DNA from: Bacteroidales bacterium MB20-C3-3
GTDB lineage: Bacteria; Bacteroidota; Bacteroidia; Bacteroidales; UBA932
Direction of reading: 5' to 3'
Assembly: GCA_035609245.1 (NCBI GenBank)
Contig: CP141202.1
Location: forward strand, 2,046,001-2,110,000
DNA length: 64,000 nt
Below are positions 46,611-54,888 of this stretch, piece after piece. The notes below the pieces were generated by a model. That model was not told the origin of the DNA and ran no database searches. It worked only from the letters and a program-made list of their open reading frames with translations. The position numbers and the translations under genes are program-made. Numbering within the stretch: the first letter of the stretch is position 1; each line of letters begins with the position of its first letter.

Positions 46611-47987
46611 GTGGAAACAAAATCGCTTCTGTTGAAGGACAAGTTTTATGTCAGGTGGTCAGTCCTGATTCTTCTTGCCCTGATGATGTTCTTTGCCTAT
46701 ATGTTTGTGGATGTACTCTCTCCGCTGCAAAGTTTACTTGAGAGTGAAAGGGGATGGTCTCCTGAAAATTACGGAACTTTTGCAAGCTCAGAGTATTTCC
46801 TTAATGTATTTGCGCTTTTTTTAATTTTTGCGGGTGTAATCCTTGATAAAATTGGAGTTCGCTCTACGGCACTGCTTTCAGGAGGTCTAATGGTAATAGG
46901 AGCTTCACTGAAGTATTATGCTGTCAGTCCTGCTTTTGCAGGAACCGGTCTGGATGTTTGGCTTGGTAGCTGGTGGACTTCGTTTCCTGCCTCTGCTAAA
47001 CTTGCATCTTTAGGCTTTATGATTTTTGGATGTGGAGTGGAAATGGCCGGTATTACAGTATCTAAAGGTATTGTAAAATGGTTTAAGGGGAAAGAGATGG
47101 CTCTTGCAATGGGTATTGAGATGGCCATAGCAAGACTTGGGGTATTTGCAGTATTCAGGATATCTCCCAGAATTGCCGAGAGCTATTCTGAATTAAGTGC
47201 GCCTGTTCTGTTTGTTGTTATTCTTCTTCTGATTGGTTTAATCTGTTTTACTGCATATTTCTTTTTTGATAAAAGACTTGAAAAACAACTCGGCGAGAGA
47301 GGTGATGAGCCTGAGGAGCCATTTAAAATCAGTGACCTGGGAATTTTATTTACCAGTAAAACATTCCTTATAGTATCTGGACTTTGTGTACTTTACTATT
47401 CAGCAATTTTCCCTTTCCAGAAATTTGCAGCCAATATGCTGGAGTGCAGACTCGGGATATCAAATACAGAGGCTAGCGATATATTCTCATATTTTCCTCT
47501 GGGAGCTATGGTGCTGACACCTCTGCTCGGAGGTTTCCTTGATACAAAGGGTAAGGGTGCTACTATGCTCATGCTGGGTGCTATTCTCATGACTGCTTGT
47601 CACCTTGTTTTTGCACTTACTCCGGATGCTCTCTTTACAAAGCCGGTTGCATACTCTGCTATTGTTCTTTTAGGTGTGAGTTTCTCTCTGGTGCCGGCTG
47701 CTCTTTGGCCTTCTGTACCAAAACTTGTTGAAAACAGATATCTTGGAAGTGCATATTCAGTAGTATTCTGGATCCAGAATATTGGACTTATGGTTTTCCC
47801 AATGTTAATTGGATGGGCACTGGCAAAAACAAATCAGGGGGTTATGAATCCACTTGAGTATGACTATACTGTACCAATGCTGATATTCTCATCTCTTGGA
47901 GTTTTTGCATTTATCCTTGCTATATGGCTTAAGGCAGAAGACAAGAAGAAAGGCTATGGTCTGGAGTTACCAAATATTGAAAAGTAG
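46611..47987 (+). CDS. MFS transporter, MFSD1-like (paralogue 1)
   Basis: A 458-residue, 12-helix major facilitator. The start is GTG. After helix 4 it has VKWFKGKEMALAMG (about 156-168) followed by IARLG, and in the C-terminal half VPAALWPSVPKLVENRYLGS and WIQNIGLMVFP. The same landmarks occur in two neighbours. From memory they closely match human MFSD1 (WFKGKEL...QLSMARIGS, then PEHQLGTAYG and QNLGL), a lysosomal dipeptide carrier. Peptide transport is therefore a reasonable but untested guess. Generic annotation would be MFS or nitrate/nitrite-like. It lies 30 bp before paralogue 2 and is divergent from dxs. Confidence 0.85.
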   Translation: METKSLLLKDKFYVRWSVLILLALMMFFAYMFVDVLSPLQSLLESERGWSPENYGTFASSEYFLNVFALFLIFAGVILDKIGVRSTALLSGGLMVIGASLKYYAVSPAFAGTGLDVWLGSWWTSFPASAKLASLGFMIFGCGVEMAGITVSKGIVKWFKGKEMALAMGIEMAIARLGVFAVFRISPRIAESYSELSAPVLFVVILLLIGLICFTAYFFFDKRLEKQLGERGDEPEEPFKISDLGILFTSKTFLIVSGLCVLYYSAIFPFQKFAANMLECRLGISNTEASDIFSYFPLGAMVLTPLLGGFLDTKGKGATMLMLGAILMTACHLVFALTPDALFTKPVAYSAIVLLGVSFSLVPAALWPSVPKLVENRYLGSAYSVVFWIQNIGLMVFPMLIGWALAKTNQGVMNPLEYDYTVPMLIFSSLGVFAFILAIWLKAEDKKKGYGLELPNIEK

Positions 47988-48017
47988 AACAAATAATAAT
48001 TTCAAAAACAAACCCCA

Positions 48018-49439
48018 ATGAATTCAGCAATTAAACTACTGAAAGATTCCAGGAGCGCAAGATGGATTGTACTGCTTGCTTTGTCAATCCCTATGTTTGC
48101 CTCCTATTTCTTTGATGATCTTTTTACTACTATCTCCCACATTTTTCAGAATCCCCAAATGCTTGACCTCGGATGGAGTATATCCGATTATGGTTTTTAC
48201 GGCGGGGCATACTCTCTTTTGTGTGTATGGGGAGGCCTTGTTATATGCGGAATGCTCCTTGATAAATGGGGCGTCAGAATTACAGGCTCCCTCTTTGTGG
48301 GTCTTATGGTGATTGGCTCAATAATAGTAGTTTATGCTATTTCTGAGAGCTTTTCGCAAAGTGCTTTGGCATTATGGATGGGAAAATTCTTTTCAAAACC
48401 ATCATTGGCACTCGCATATGCGGGATGTGCAATATTCGGCCTTGGAAGTGAAATTGCCGGAGTTGCAGTAACCCGTTCAATTGCAAAATGGTTTAAAGGA
48501 AAGGAGATGGCTCTTGCTATGGGATTACAGCTGGCATTGGCCAGACTCGGAACAGCTACAGCACTGATTGTTGTTCCCAGGCTTGTAAACATTAATCAAA
48601 GCTATGTTCCCTATTCAGAAACCAGCAAACCTGCTGTTGTTGGGCTTATTCTAATGTCTATTGCAATTGTACTGTGGGGATTCTTTGTCCTTATGGATAG
48701 CAAATTTGACAAACAGACAGCTGATGAGGCTAAAAGAAACAATACACAGACTGTAAAAGAGGATAAATTTAAATTCTCAGATATTTTCAAAATTCTGGGC
48801 AATAAACATTTTATTCTGGTTTCTCTACTTTGTGTATTCTTTTATGCATGTATTATATCATTCAGGAGGTTTGCCACAACCATAATAATTCCAAGATTTG
48901 AAATTGACAGTGAGATAGCATCTCTTATGGTCTCGCTAATTCCATTTTCAACTATGATTTTTACCCCGATATTCGGGTCTCTGGTTGATTCAAAGGGCAA
49001 GGCTACAAGATTTATGATTCTGGGCTCTTTCCTTGTGCTTGTTTCTCACCTTATAATTGCGTTTGCTCCGGGTAATCCGATATTCGGTTATGCAGGAATA
49101 GCAATAATGGGTGTGGCCTATGCACTTGTTCCAGCAGCAATGTGGCCATCTGTTCCAAAGATTATACCTGAGAAAAATCTGGGAACTGCCTATTCACTTA
49201 TATACTGGATTCAGAATATGGGAATGTTGCTGGTGCCAATAGTTGTTGGAATAATCATTGCAAGAACAACAGAGTCTGTAGCAGATCCTGTTGAAGCAGG
49301 TGTGCGATCTGCTGTAAATGCAGAGTATTTCTTTATTCTGCTCTCAGTAATTGCAATAGCTGTATCGTTTATTCTTGGAAGGTCTTCTGATAAAAATCCT
49401 CAACTTGCGCTGGATGTGCCTAATAAGAAGAGAAAATAG
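48018..49439 (+). CDS. MFS transporter, MFSD1-like (paralogue 2)
   Basis: A 473-residue paralogue of the preceding gene, with AKWFKGKEMALAMGLQLALA (about 157-175), VPAAMWPSVPKIIPEKNLGT and WIQNMGMLLVP. The central cytosolic loop (about 232-255) is charged and variable. The 30-bp gap suggests co-transcription with paralogue 1. It is followed by an inverted repeat that may be its terminator and then by the repeat-rich gap. Having two non-identical copies in tandem suggests different substrates, or a hetero-oligomer, rather than dosage. The substrate is not known. Confidence 0.85.
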   Translation: MNSAIKLLKDSRSARWIVLLALSIPMFASYFFDDLFTTISHIFQNPQMLDLGWSISDYGFYGGAYSLLCVWGGLVICGMLLDKWGVRITGSLFVGLMVIGSIIVVYAISESFSQSALALWMGKFFSKPSLALAYAGCAIFGLGSEIAGVAVTRSIAKWFKGKEMALAMGLQLALARLGTATALIVVPRLVNINQSYVPYSETSKPAVVGLILMSIAIVLWGFFVLMDSKFDKQTADEAKRNNTQTVKEDKFKFSDIFKILGNKHFILVSLLCVFFYACIISFRRFATTIIIPRFEIDSEIASLMVSLIPFSTMIFTPIFGSLVDSKGKATRFMILGSFLVLVSHLIIAFAPGNPIFGYAGIAIMGVAYALVPAAMWPSVPKIIPEKNLGTAYSLIYWIQNMGMLLVPIVVGIIIARTTESVADPVEAGVRSAVNAEYFFILLSVIAIAVSFILGRSSDKNPQLALDVPNKKRK

Positions 49440-49482
49440 ATTTCCCTGCTGTTAGCAGTCGTTTAAGCTTTACATTTTAGTT

Positions 49483-49524
49483 CTCCTCCTCAGTAGTTCT
49501 TTTACATTGAGGAGGAGTTCTTTT
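49483..49524 (+). terminator. Inverted repeat with T-rich tail after MFS paralogue 2
   Basis: A 10-bp perfect stem (49483-49492 with 49508-49517), 15-nt loop, then TTCTTTT. It lies 43 bp past the stop of MFS paralogue 2. The loop is long, so efficiency is uncertain. Confidence 0.6.
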
Positions 49525-49560
49525 AAACATGTAATGTTGCTGGATTCATATCTTCCCAAG

Positions 49561-49632
49561 TCACCCGCAGCCACTCAGGAACTTTTCTTCCTCGCTCACT
49601 TCGTTCGCTGTTGCGGAGGTTCCTTCGTGTCT
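49561..49632. repeat. 72-bp direct repeat, copy 1
   Basis: Begins TCACCCGCAGCC and ends GGTTCCTTCGTGTCT. It matches copy 2 (49660-49731) at 67 of 72 positions by eye. The middle holds CTCGCTCACTTCGTTCGCTG, a near-repetitive string, and the ends can pair as GGAAC/GTTCC. The start-to-start distance between copies is 99 bp. Confidence 0.9.
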
Positions 49633-49648
49633 AAAATCTGATCCTCAT

Positions 49649-49749
49649 CCCTACCTGAATCACCCGCAGCCCCTCCGGAACTTTTCCTCCTCGCTCACTT
49701 TGTTCGCTGTGGCGGAGGTTCCTTCGTGTCTCGGTTGATTCAGGTAGGG
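49649..49749. repeat. Direct-repeat copy 2 bracketed by 14-bp inverted repeats
   Basis: The second 72-bp copy (49660-49731) sits in a 101-bp unit whose ends 49649-49662 and 49736-49749 are exact 14-bp reverse complements. Copy 1 lacks this bracket. The unit can fold as one long hairpin and resembles a small palindromic repeat element, but no target-site duplication was identified. Confidence 0.85.
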
Positions 49750-49839
49750 AAATGGCAATCTTTTTACATAGTTTAATTAGCAGATCATCCGCAAAAAGTG
49801 CAAATTAGTTGTATATCTGCGTATTATAGAGGCGGTGGT

Positions 49840-49964
49840 TTGACAGGGATATTTGTTTATCTAACAGGTAGTTAGGTGTTTAGAAATTGGTTTTTTGAAA
49901 AGTTTTAAAGAAAACGATTTGCAATTACATGGTTTTTAAGCACATATACGAATATCCCTGTCAA
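49840..49964. repeat. 14-bp inverted repeat with 97-bp interior
   Basis: The arms 49840-49853 and 49951-49964 (one reads TTGACAGGGATATT) are exact reverse complements. The interior is AT-rich and non-coding. The size (125 bp) and the terminal arms would fit a miniature inverted-repeat element or its remnant, but no flanking duplication or related copy is seen in this window. Confidence 0.8.
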
Positions 49965-50185
49965 CACATTTCTCGTTCTGTTGCAGAGCGGAGGCGATTA
50001 TATGGTACCGGGCGTGAAGTCCTGGCGGTTATCTGGCGGATACCCGCCCGCCCGGACTGAGTTGGCAATTCGGCAATAGATTTAAACAGATGCGCGCCAG
50101 ATCCTAAAGGTTGTTACTTGTAATCAGTGTGTTACAGCGGTGTGGGTATATAGTTACGTGGGAAACTTTTACCCAAACCAGCGAA

Positions 50186-51580
50186 CTACAGGTCAAGCTT
50201 TTTCTTCTCCATATTGGCGTGCTGTAGTCTGTAGCCCATCTTCTTGTCTGTGAATTTTAGAATAACTGACAGAATGATTGATATTGAACATATTGCTGTA
50301 AAAATGGTCATTGTTAAAGTATAATCATAACGGTTAACCGCAACTCCATCTTTTACAACAGTACCAATGATACTATACTCGTTAAGTACATACCCGACAA
50401 GTATCGGAACCACCATTAACCCAATGTTTTGTATATAATAGGTTAATGCGTAGGTAGTTCCCAGTTGTCTTTCAGGAATGATTTTTGCCAGAGAGGGCCA
50501 CATTGCAGATGGGACCATTGAGAATGCAATTCCAAGTAAAACCATTAATATAATTGCTACCCACCACTGGTCCAGAAAAGGTAAAGTGAAAAGGAGATGA
50601 ACTGTTGTGAGTAATACAGAGCCCCCTATCATAAGATCTGCACCATGGCCTACTTTGTCATAAATTCTCCCAAAAAGAGGTGTCAGAACAATTGCACCAA
50701 ATGGGAGCAAGCTTGGTATAAGCCCCGATAGTTTGGGGTCTACTCCAAATTTGAATTCCATCATTCCGGCTGCATATTTCAGATATGGAAATACGGCAGA
50801 GTAAAATACCACGCACAATAATGCTATTAACCAGAATCCCTTGTTGTTTAATATTGCTTTAACATCTTTGAAATTAAAGCTCTCTTCACTCTTAGTCTCC
50901 TGCTCTTTTATCTGTGTATCCAGTTTTTTATCGTAAATGGTAAATATTATAAAGGAGAGCAGTCCTACAACCAGCAGAGACAATCCAAAAAGGACAGATG
51001 AGCTGACATTTCCAAAATAGGATACAATCATTGGTGATACGGCAAGTGCTGCGGCTGACCCAAGCCTGGCCAGAGAAAGTTGCATCCCCATTGCAAGAGC
51101 AAGCTCTTTCCCTTTAAACCATTTTACTATAGATTTGCTTATTGTAATACCTGCAACCTCTGAGCCAACTCCATAAATACCAAATCCAACTACAGCCCAT
51201 ACAACTTGCATCTTATACTCACTTCCAAAAAATGAGATTGTACTTCCCAGCAGTGATTCATTAGAGACAGCCCAGTATTTCAGAGCTATTCCACCTACCA
51301 TTAATATACACGAAAGAGTTCCACTAAATCTGATCCCTTTTCTATCCAGTATTATCCCTCCAAAAATGAGCATACCAAGGAATACATTAAAAATGGAATA
51401 TGATCCTGAAAACCATCCGTATTCAGATGGATTCCACTGATTGTGCCTCTCCAATATTGTCTGGAGAGGAGAGAAAACATCCGATGCAACATAGGAGGCA
51501 AACATCGTAAATGAGACCAATATAAGTACCAGCCACCTTATGGACGCTGATTCCCTAAGTTGCACAGTTTTGTTTTCCAT
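50186..51580 (-). CDS. MFS transporter, MFSD1-like (paralogue 3)
   Basis: A 464-residue, 12-helix protein and the closest of the three to MFSD1 by motif: VKWFKGKELALAMGMQLSLA (about 152-171) continuing ARLGSAA, then CVVFYSAVFPY near 268-278, VPSAMWPSLAKIIPERQLGT and YIQNIGLMVVP. It lies 12 bp after purA on the same strand, so it is the last gene of the lysS-to-purA group. It faces paralogue 2 across the repeat-rich gap. A peptide substrate is inferred only from resemblance to MFSD1 and from the peptidase and SusC/SusD genes elsewhere in the window. Confidence 0.86.
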   Translation of the reverse strand: MENKTVQLRESASIRWLVLILVSFTMFASYVASDVFSPLQTILERHNQWNPSEYGWFSGSYSIFNVFLGMLIFGGIILDRKGIRFSGTLSCILMVGGIALKYWAVSNESLLGSTISFFGSEYKMQVVWAVVGFGIYGVGSEVAGITISKSIVKWFKGKELALAMGMQLSLARLGSAAALAVSPMIVSYFGNVSSSVLFGLSLLVVGLLSFIIFTIYDKKLDTQIKEQETKSEESFNFKDVKAILNNKGFWLIALLCVVFYSAVFPYLKYAAGMMEFKFGVDPKLSGLIPSLLPFGAIVLTPLFGRIYDKVGHGADLMIGGSVLLTTVHLLFTLPFLDQWWVAIILMVLLGIAFSMVPSAMWPSLAKIIPERQLGTTYALTYYIQNIGLMVVPILVGYVLNEYSIIGTVVKDGVAVNRYDYTLTMTIFTAICSISIILSVILKFTDKKMGYRLQHANMEKKKLDL

Positions 51581-51592
51581 ATGTTAGTTTTG

Positions 51593-52861
51593 TTAATTAG
51601 AGCGTATGATTGTCTGATCTCTGTCAGGACCTACTGATATTATTCTAACAGGAACGCCAGTCTCCTTTTCAATAAATCTTACATAGTTCATGAATTCAAA
51701 TGGTAGCTCGCTCTCATCTGTTATTTTGGTGAGGTCTCTCTTCCATCCTTTGAACTCTTTGTAAACCGGTTCAATTTCTGCGAATGTGTCAAATGGCACC
51801 TCGTTTGACTCTATACCGTTTACTTTATATCCTGTTGCAACCTTGACTGTTTCAAAGGTGTCCATTACATCAGACTTCATCATTATAAGCTGGTCAACGC
51901 CATTGATCATTATAGCGTATTTGAGTGCTACAAGATCCAGCCATCCGGTTCTGCGGGGGCGGCCTGTTGTTGCTCCAAATTCAAAACCCAGTTTGCGAAG
52001 TTCCTCTCCGGTTTCATCATTAAGTTCAGTTGGAAATGGTCCGCTTCCTACTCTTGTGCAGTATGCCTTGAAAATTCCTGAAACCACACCTATTTTGGAT
52101 GGAGATATGCCGAGTCCTGTACAGGCTCCTGCACAAGTGGTTGTGGATGATGTTACAAAAGGATATGATCCAAAATCTACATCAAGAAGTGACCCCTGCG
52201 CCCCCTCTGCCAGAACCCTTTTATTTTCAGAGAGAAGCCCGTTAATAAGATACTCTCCGTCAACAAGATTAAAACTCTTTAGATACTCTACTGCCTCAAG
52301 CCACTCAGCCTCTCTTTCGTTAATGTCGTATTCGTAGTCAAACTGCTTTAAGAAAGATATATGCTTATTTTTAAGAGCATTGAACCGTTCAAGGAAATTG
52401 TCGGCAAGGATATCACCAACCCTTAGTCCATTCCTGCCGGTTTTATCCATATATGTAGGGCCGATCCCTTTTAGTGTGGAGCCGATTTTTGACGCCCCCT
52501 TGGAGGCCTCTGATGCTGCGTCAATTATTCTGTGAGAGGGGAGAATAAGGTGAGCCTTCTTTGAAATAGCTATTCTCTCTTTAGCCGGTACTCCGCTCTC
52601 TTCAATCTCTTCACACTCGGCTTTGAAAATAATGGGGTCAATAACTACGCCATTCCCTATAATATTTAGTGTTCCTTTGCGGAAAACTCCGGAAGGAATG
52701 GTGTGGAGGACAAATTTTTTGTCCTCAAAATGGAGGGAGTGTCCTGCGTTTGGTCCACCCTGAAATCTGGCCACAACCGGATAGCCCTTGGCCAGAACAT
52801 CTACAATCTTTCCTTTCCCCTCGTCGCCCCACTGAAGGCCTAGAACAACATCAACTTTCAT
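51593..52861 (-). CDS. purA: Adenylosuccinate synthetase
   Basis: PurA uses GTP to join IMP and aspartate, the first committed step to AMP. The 422-residue protein has the P-loop variant LQWGDEGKGKIVDVLA at its N-terminus with the catalytic aspartate, GPNAGHSLHFEDKKF near 36-50, IGSTLKGIGPTYMDK near 125-139 and GATTGRPRRTGWLDLVALKY near 290-310. Full length. It follows ssb by 14 bp and precedes an MFS gene by 12 bp. Confidence 0.98.
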   Translation of the reverse strand: MKVDVVLGLQWGDEGKGKIVDVLAKGYPVVARFQGGPNAGHSLHFEDKKFVLHTIPSGVFRKGTLNIIGNGVVIDPIIFKAECEEIEESGVPAKERIAISKKAHLILPSHRIIDAASEASKGASKIGSTLKGIGPTYMDKTGRNGLRVGDILADNFLERFNALKNKHISFLKQFDYEYDINEREAEWLEAVEYLKSFNLVDGEYLINGLLSENKRVLAEGAQGSLLDVDFGSYPFVTSSTTTCAGACTGLGISPSKIGVVSGIFKAYCTRVGSGPFPTELNDETGEELRKLGFEFGATTGRPRRTGWLDLVALKYAIMINGVDQLIMMKSDVMDTFETVKVATGYKVNGIESNEVPFDTFAEIEPVYKEFKGWKRDLTKITDESELPFEFMNYVRFIEKETGVPVRIISVGPDRDQTIIRSN

Positions 52862-52875
52862 AAAGTTTTAATTTA

Positions 52876-53283
52876 TTAAAATGGTAGATCCCCATCGTCC
52901 TGGGGTATAATTTCCTGTATATTAGGCTGACTCTGCTGGTTTGCATTATCATCCTGTCTTCTTCCCAAAATCTGGATTGAATCTGCGACAATCTCAACAC
53001 TGTATCTTGCTTGCCCGTTTTTGTCCTCCCAGTTTCTTGAACGAAGTCTCCCCTCAATATAGAGCTGGGACCCCTTTTTTACAAACTTCTCTGCTCTCTC
53101 CGCAAGAGACCTCCAGCATACAATATTATGCCATTCAGTCAGCTCCTGTAACTCTCCGTTCTTGTCTTTGTATCTCTCAGTTGTTGCAAGTGAAAACCGT
53201 GCAAGAAGAGAGCCTCCCTCAAGATGGCGCACCTCAGGATCTTTACCGGCATTGCCGATAAGCATTACTTTATTCAATGCCAT
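52876..53283 (-). CDS. ssb: Single-stranded DNA-binding protein
   Basis: The 135-residue protein has an OB fold (MLIGNAGKDPEVRHLEGG, FSLATTERYKDKNGE, EWHNIVCWRSLAERAEKFVK, LYIEGRLRSRNWEDKNGQ) and a short acidic tail ending DDGDLPF, the usual protein-interaction tip. It binds single-stranded DNA during replication, recombination and repair. The tail is short compared with E. coli SSB. It lies between aroE and purA. Confidence 0.97.
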   Translation of the reverse strand: MALNKVMLIGNAGKDPEVRHLEGGSLLARFSLATTERYKDKNGELQELTEWHNIVCWRSLAERAEKFVKKGSQLYIEGRLRSRNWEDKNGQARYSVEIVADSIQILGRRQDDNANQQSQPNIQEIIPQDDGDLPF

Positions 53284-53320
53284 AATTTGTGATTAAACTC
53301 TTTTGCAAAGATAGCAAAAT

Positions 53321-54076
53321 TTACCATTCAGATGCCAAGATTTCCATAGCATGGATATTCGGCTCCTCTCCTGTAAAAATTCTAAATGAAGGTATAGCCT
53401 GATGAAGCAACCAGCTGATTCCGCTGATATATTCTCCTCCGTCTCTTATAACTGATCTTTTGAGTGTAGGGTTATTGTATCTTGCTTCCAGTACAACTTT
53501 GCCTCTGAAGTTGAATGAAGAGAGTTTTAAATGCCTGACAGGGATTGCATCAACAATAATATGAGATTTTTTTGCAAACTCTTTTACGGAGTCCATCCTG
53601 CAATATCCAATTCTTTCAGCAAATGCAAAGGGCTCTCCTGTGAACTCATCCCTTGTTGATATTATAACATCAACACCCATATCTTTAAGGGCTACTGCAG
53701 CAGCTCTCCCGGCTCCTCCACATCCAAGAATAACTGCTCTCATTCCCTCTGATACATAATCTTTAAGGGAATCTTTTACTCCACAGTAATCTGTATTGAA
53801 TCCGTAAATCTTTCCACTCTTGAAATATAGAAGGTTTGAGGCCCACGCTCTCTTTGAAGATCCATCCAGAGCATTTGCAAGACCAGCTGCAGTATCTTTA
53901 AATGGCGTTGTTACATTGATGGCTGTAAAACCGTTTGAAATGGCGTACTCTATTCCCTCTTTTGCGGATTTAAAATCCAGCAGTTCGTATGAGTGTTCTC
54001 CCAGCGGATAACCTGCCTTAAATAATTGCGGACTTTTACTGTGCGAAATTGACTCGCCCAATAGACCAAATTTCAT
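53321..54076 (-). CDS. aroE: Shikimate dehydrogenase
   Basis: AroE reduces 3-dehydroshikimate to shikimate, usually with NADPH. The 251-residue protein has the substrate motif LLGESISHSKSPQLF, the catalytic lysine in NVTTPFKDTA, the NTDYCGVKDSL segment and the nucleotide-binding GCGGAGRAAAVALKDMG. It is slightly shorter than the E. coli enzyme (272), common in this phylum. Shikimate kinase (aroK) is also in the window at 58.2 kb, but on a separate unit. Confidence 0.95.
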   Translation of the reverse strand: MKFGLLGESISHSKSPQLFKAGYPLGEHSYELLDFKSAKEGIEYAISNGFTAINVTTPFKDTAAGLANALDGSSKRAWASNLLYFKSGKIYGFNTDYCGVKDSLKDYVSEGMRAVILGCGGAGRAAAVALKDMGVDVIISTRDEFTGEPFAFAERIGYCRMDSVKEFAKKSHIIVDAIPVRHLKLSSFNFRGKVVLEARYNNPTLKRSVIRDGGEYISGISWLLHQAIPSFRIFTGEEPNIHAMEILASEW

Positions 54077-54096
54077 CTCTCTCCTCCCTCTGTTTT

Positions 54097-54888
54097 TTAT
54101 TTAAAATTTCTTTGTCTAAGTGCTTCATAACATAGGATTGCGGTAGAGACAGATACATTCAGAGAGTCAAGCTCTCCTCTCATTGGAATTTTAATCCTCT
54201 GATCTGCCCTCTCTCTCCAGAACTCCTTAAGCCCTTCTGCCTCTGTGCCCATTACAATTGCCAAAGGGGTAGTCATATCTGTGAGGTGATACCACTCAGA
54301 GGCCTGTAACTCGGCTGTGAAAATACGAATTTTATTCAATGTCAGCCACTCATACGCCTCTTTTGATGAGCAGGCTACCACCTGGTTGGTGAAAACTCCG
54401 CCTAAGCTTGATCTTATAGTGTTGGGGTTGAAAATGTCAGTCAATGGATCACAAACTATTACGGCATCTGCTTTTGCTGCATCTGCTGTTCTTAGTACTG
54501 CTCCCAGGTTACCCGGTTTCTCTACAGATTCAAGAACTATAATGAGAGGGTTCTCAGAGAGCTGTATCCTATCCAGTTTTAAATCATGTTGTCTTACAGT
54601 TGCAATGACTCCCTCAGTTCCTCCTCTGTATGCTACCTTTTCATAGAGTTGTGAAGTTATCTCAATGACTCTTACAGCCTGAAGGGATTTTACAAATTCT
54701 TCACTAACCATATCCCTTACCCATAAAAGGGTCTCAATTTGATATCCGGCTTTACAGGCCGCTAGAGACTCCCTTCTGCCCTCAACAATAAATAGTCCGT
54801 ATTTTCTCCTCTCAGAAGATTTAGTTCCAAGAGATACAAACTCTTTAATTCTCTGGTTTTGCAGAGATGTTATAGGTTGGTCATTCAT
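54097..54888 (-). CDS. TrmH/SpoU-family RNA 2'-O-methyltransferase
   Basis: A 263-residue SPOUT methyltransferase. An N-terminal substrate-binding domain (about 1-95) precedes the knotted catalytic domain with motif 1 [18 protein letters not shown] (about 119-136), motif 2 [10 protein letters not shown] and motif 3 [20 protein letters not shown] at the end. It methylates a ribose 2'-OH in rRNA or tRNA using S-adenosylmethionine; the exact site is unknown. It overlaps the end of lysS by 8 bp, so the two are translationally coupled. Confidence 0.93.
   Translation of the reverse strand: MNDQPITSLQNQRIKEFVSLGTKSSERRKYGLFIVEGRRESLAACKAGYQIETLLWVRDMVSEEFVKSLQAVRVIEITSQLYEKVAYRGGTEGVIATVRQHDLKLDRIQLSENPLIIVLESVEKPGNLGAVLRTADAAKADAVIVCDPLTDIFNPNTIRSSLGGVFTNQVVACSSKEAYEWLTLNKIRIFTAELQASEWYHLTDMTTPLAIVMGTEAEGLKEFWRERADQRIKIPMRGELDSLNVSVSTAILCYEALRQRNFK

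Larger units (their letters stand above)
49440..50185. other. Repeat-rich gene-free gap between MFS paralogues 2 and 3
   Basis: This 746-bp stretch has no frame over 60 codons on either strand. From left to right: a terminator-like inverted repeat (49483-49517), two 72-bp direct repeats (49561-49632 and 49660-49731), a 14-bp inverted repeat bracketing the second copy (49649-49662 / 49736-49749), a 14-bp inverted repeat with 97 bp between arms (49840-49853 / 49951-49964), a GC-rich 11-bp hairpin (50018-50028 / 50048-50058), and strings shared with the 12.2 kb gap near 50129-50169. It could be a graveyard of small mobile repeats or contain an RNA gene. Confidence 0.7.

Noticed and set aside
49561-49731. 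The two 72-bp repeats as a CRISPR array
   Set aside because: Only two units, far longer than normal CRISPR repeats, with mismatches and a single 27-bp spacer. No cas gene is present.
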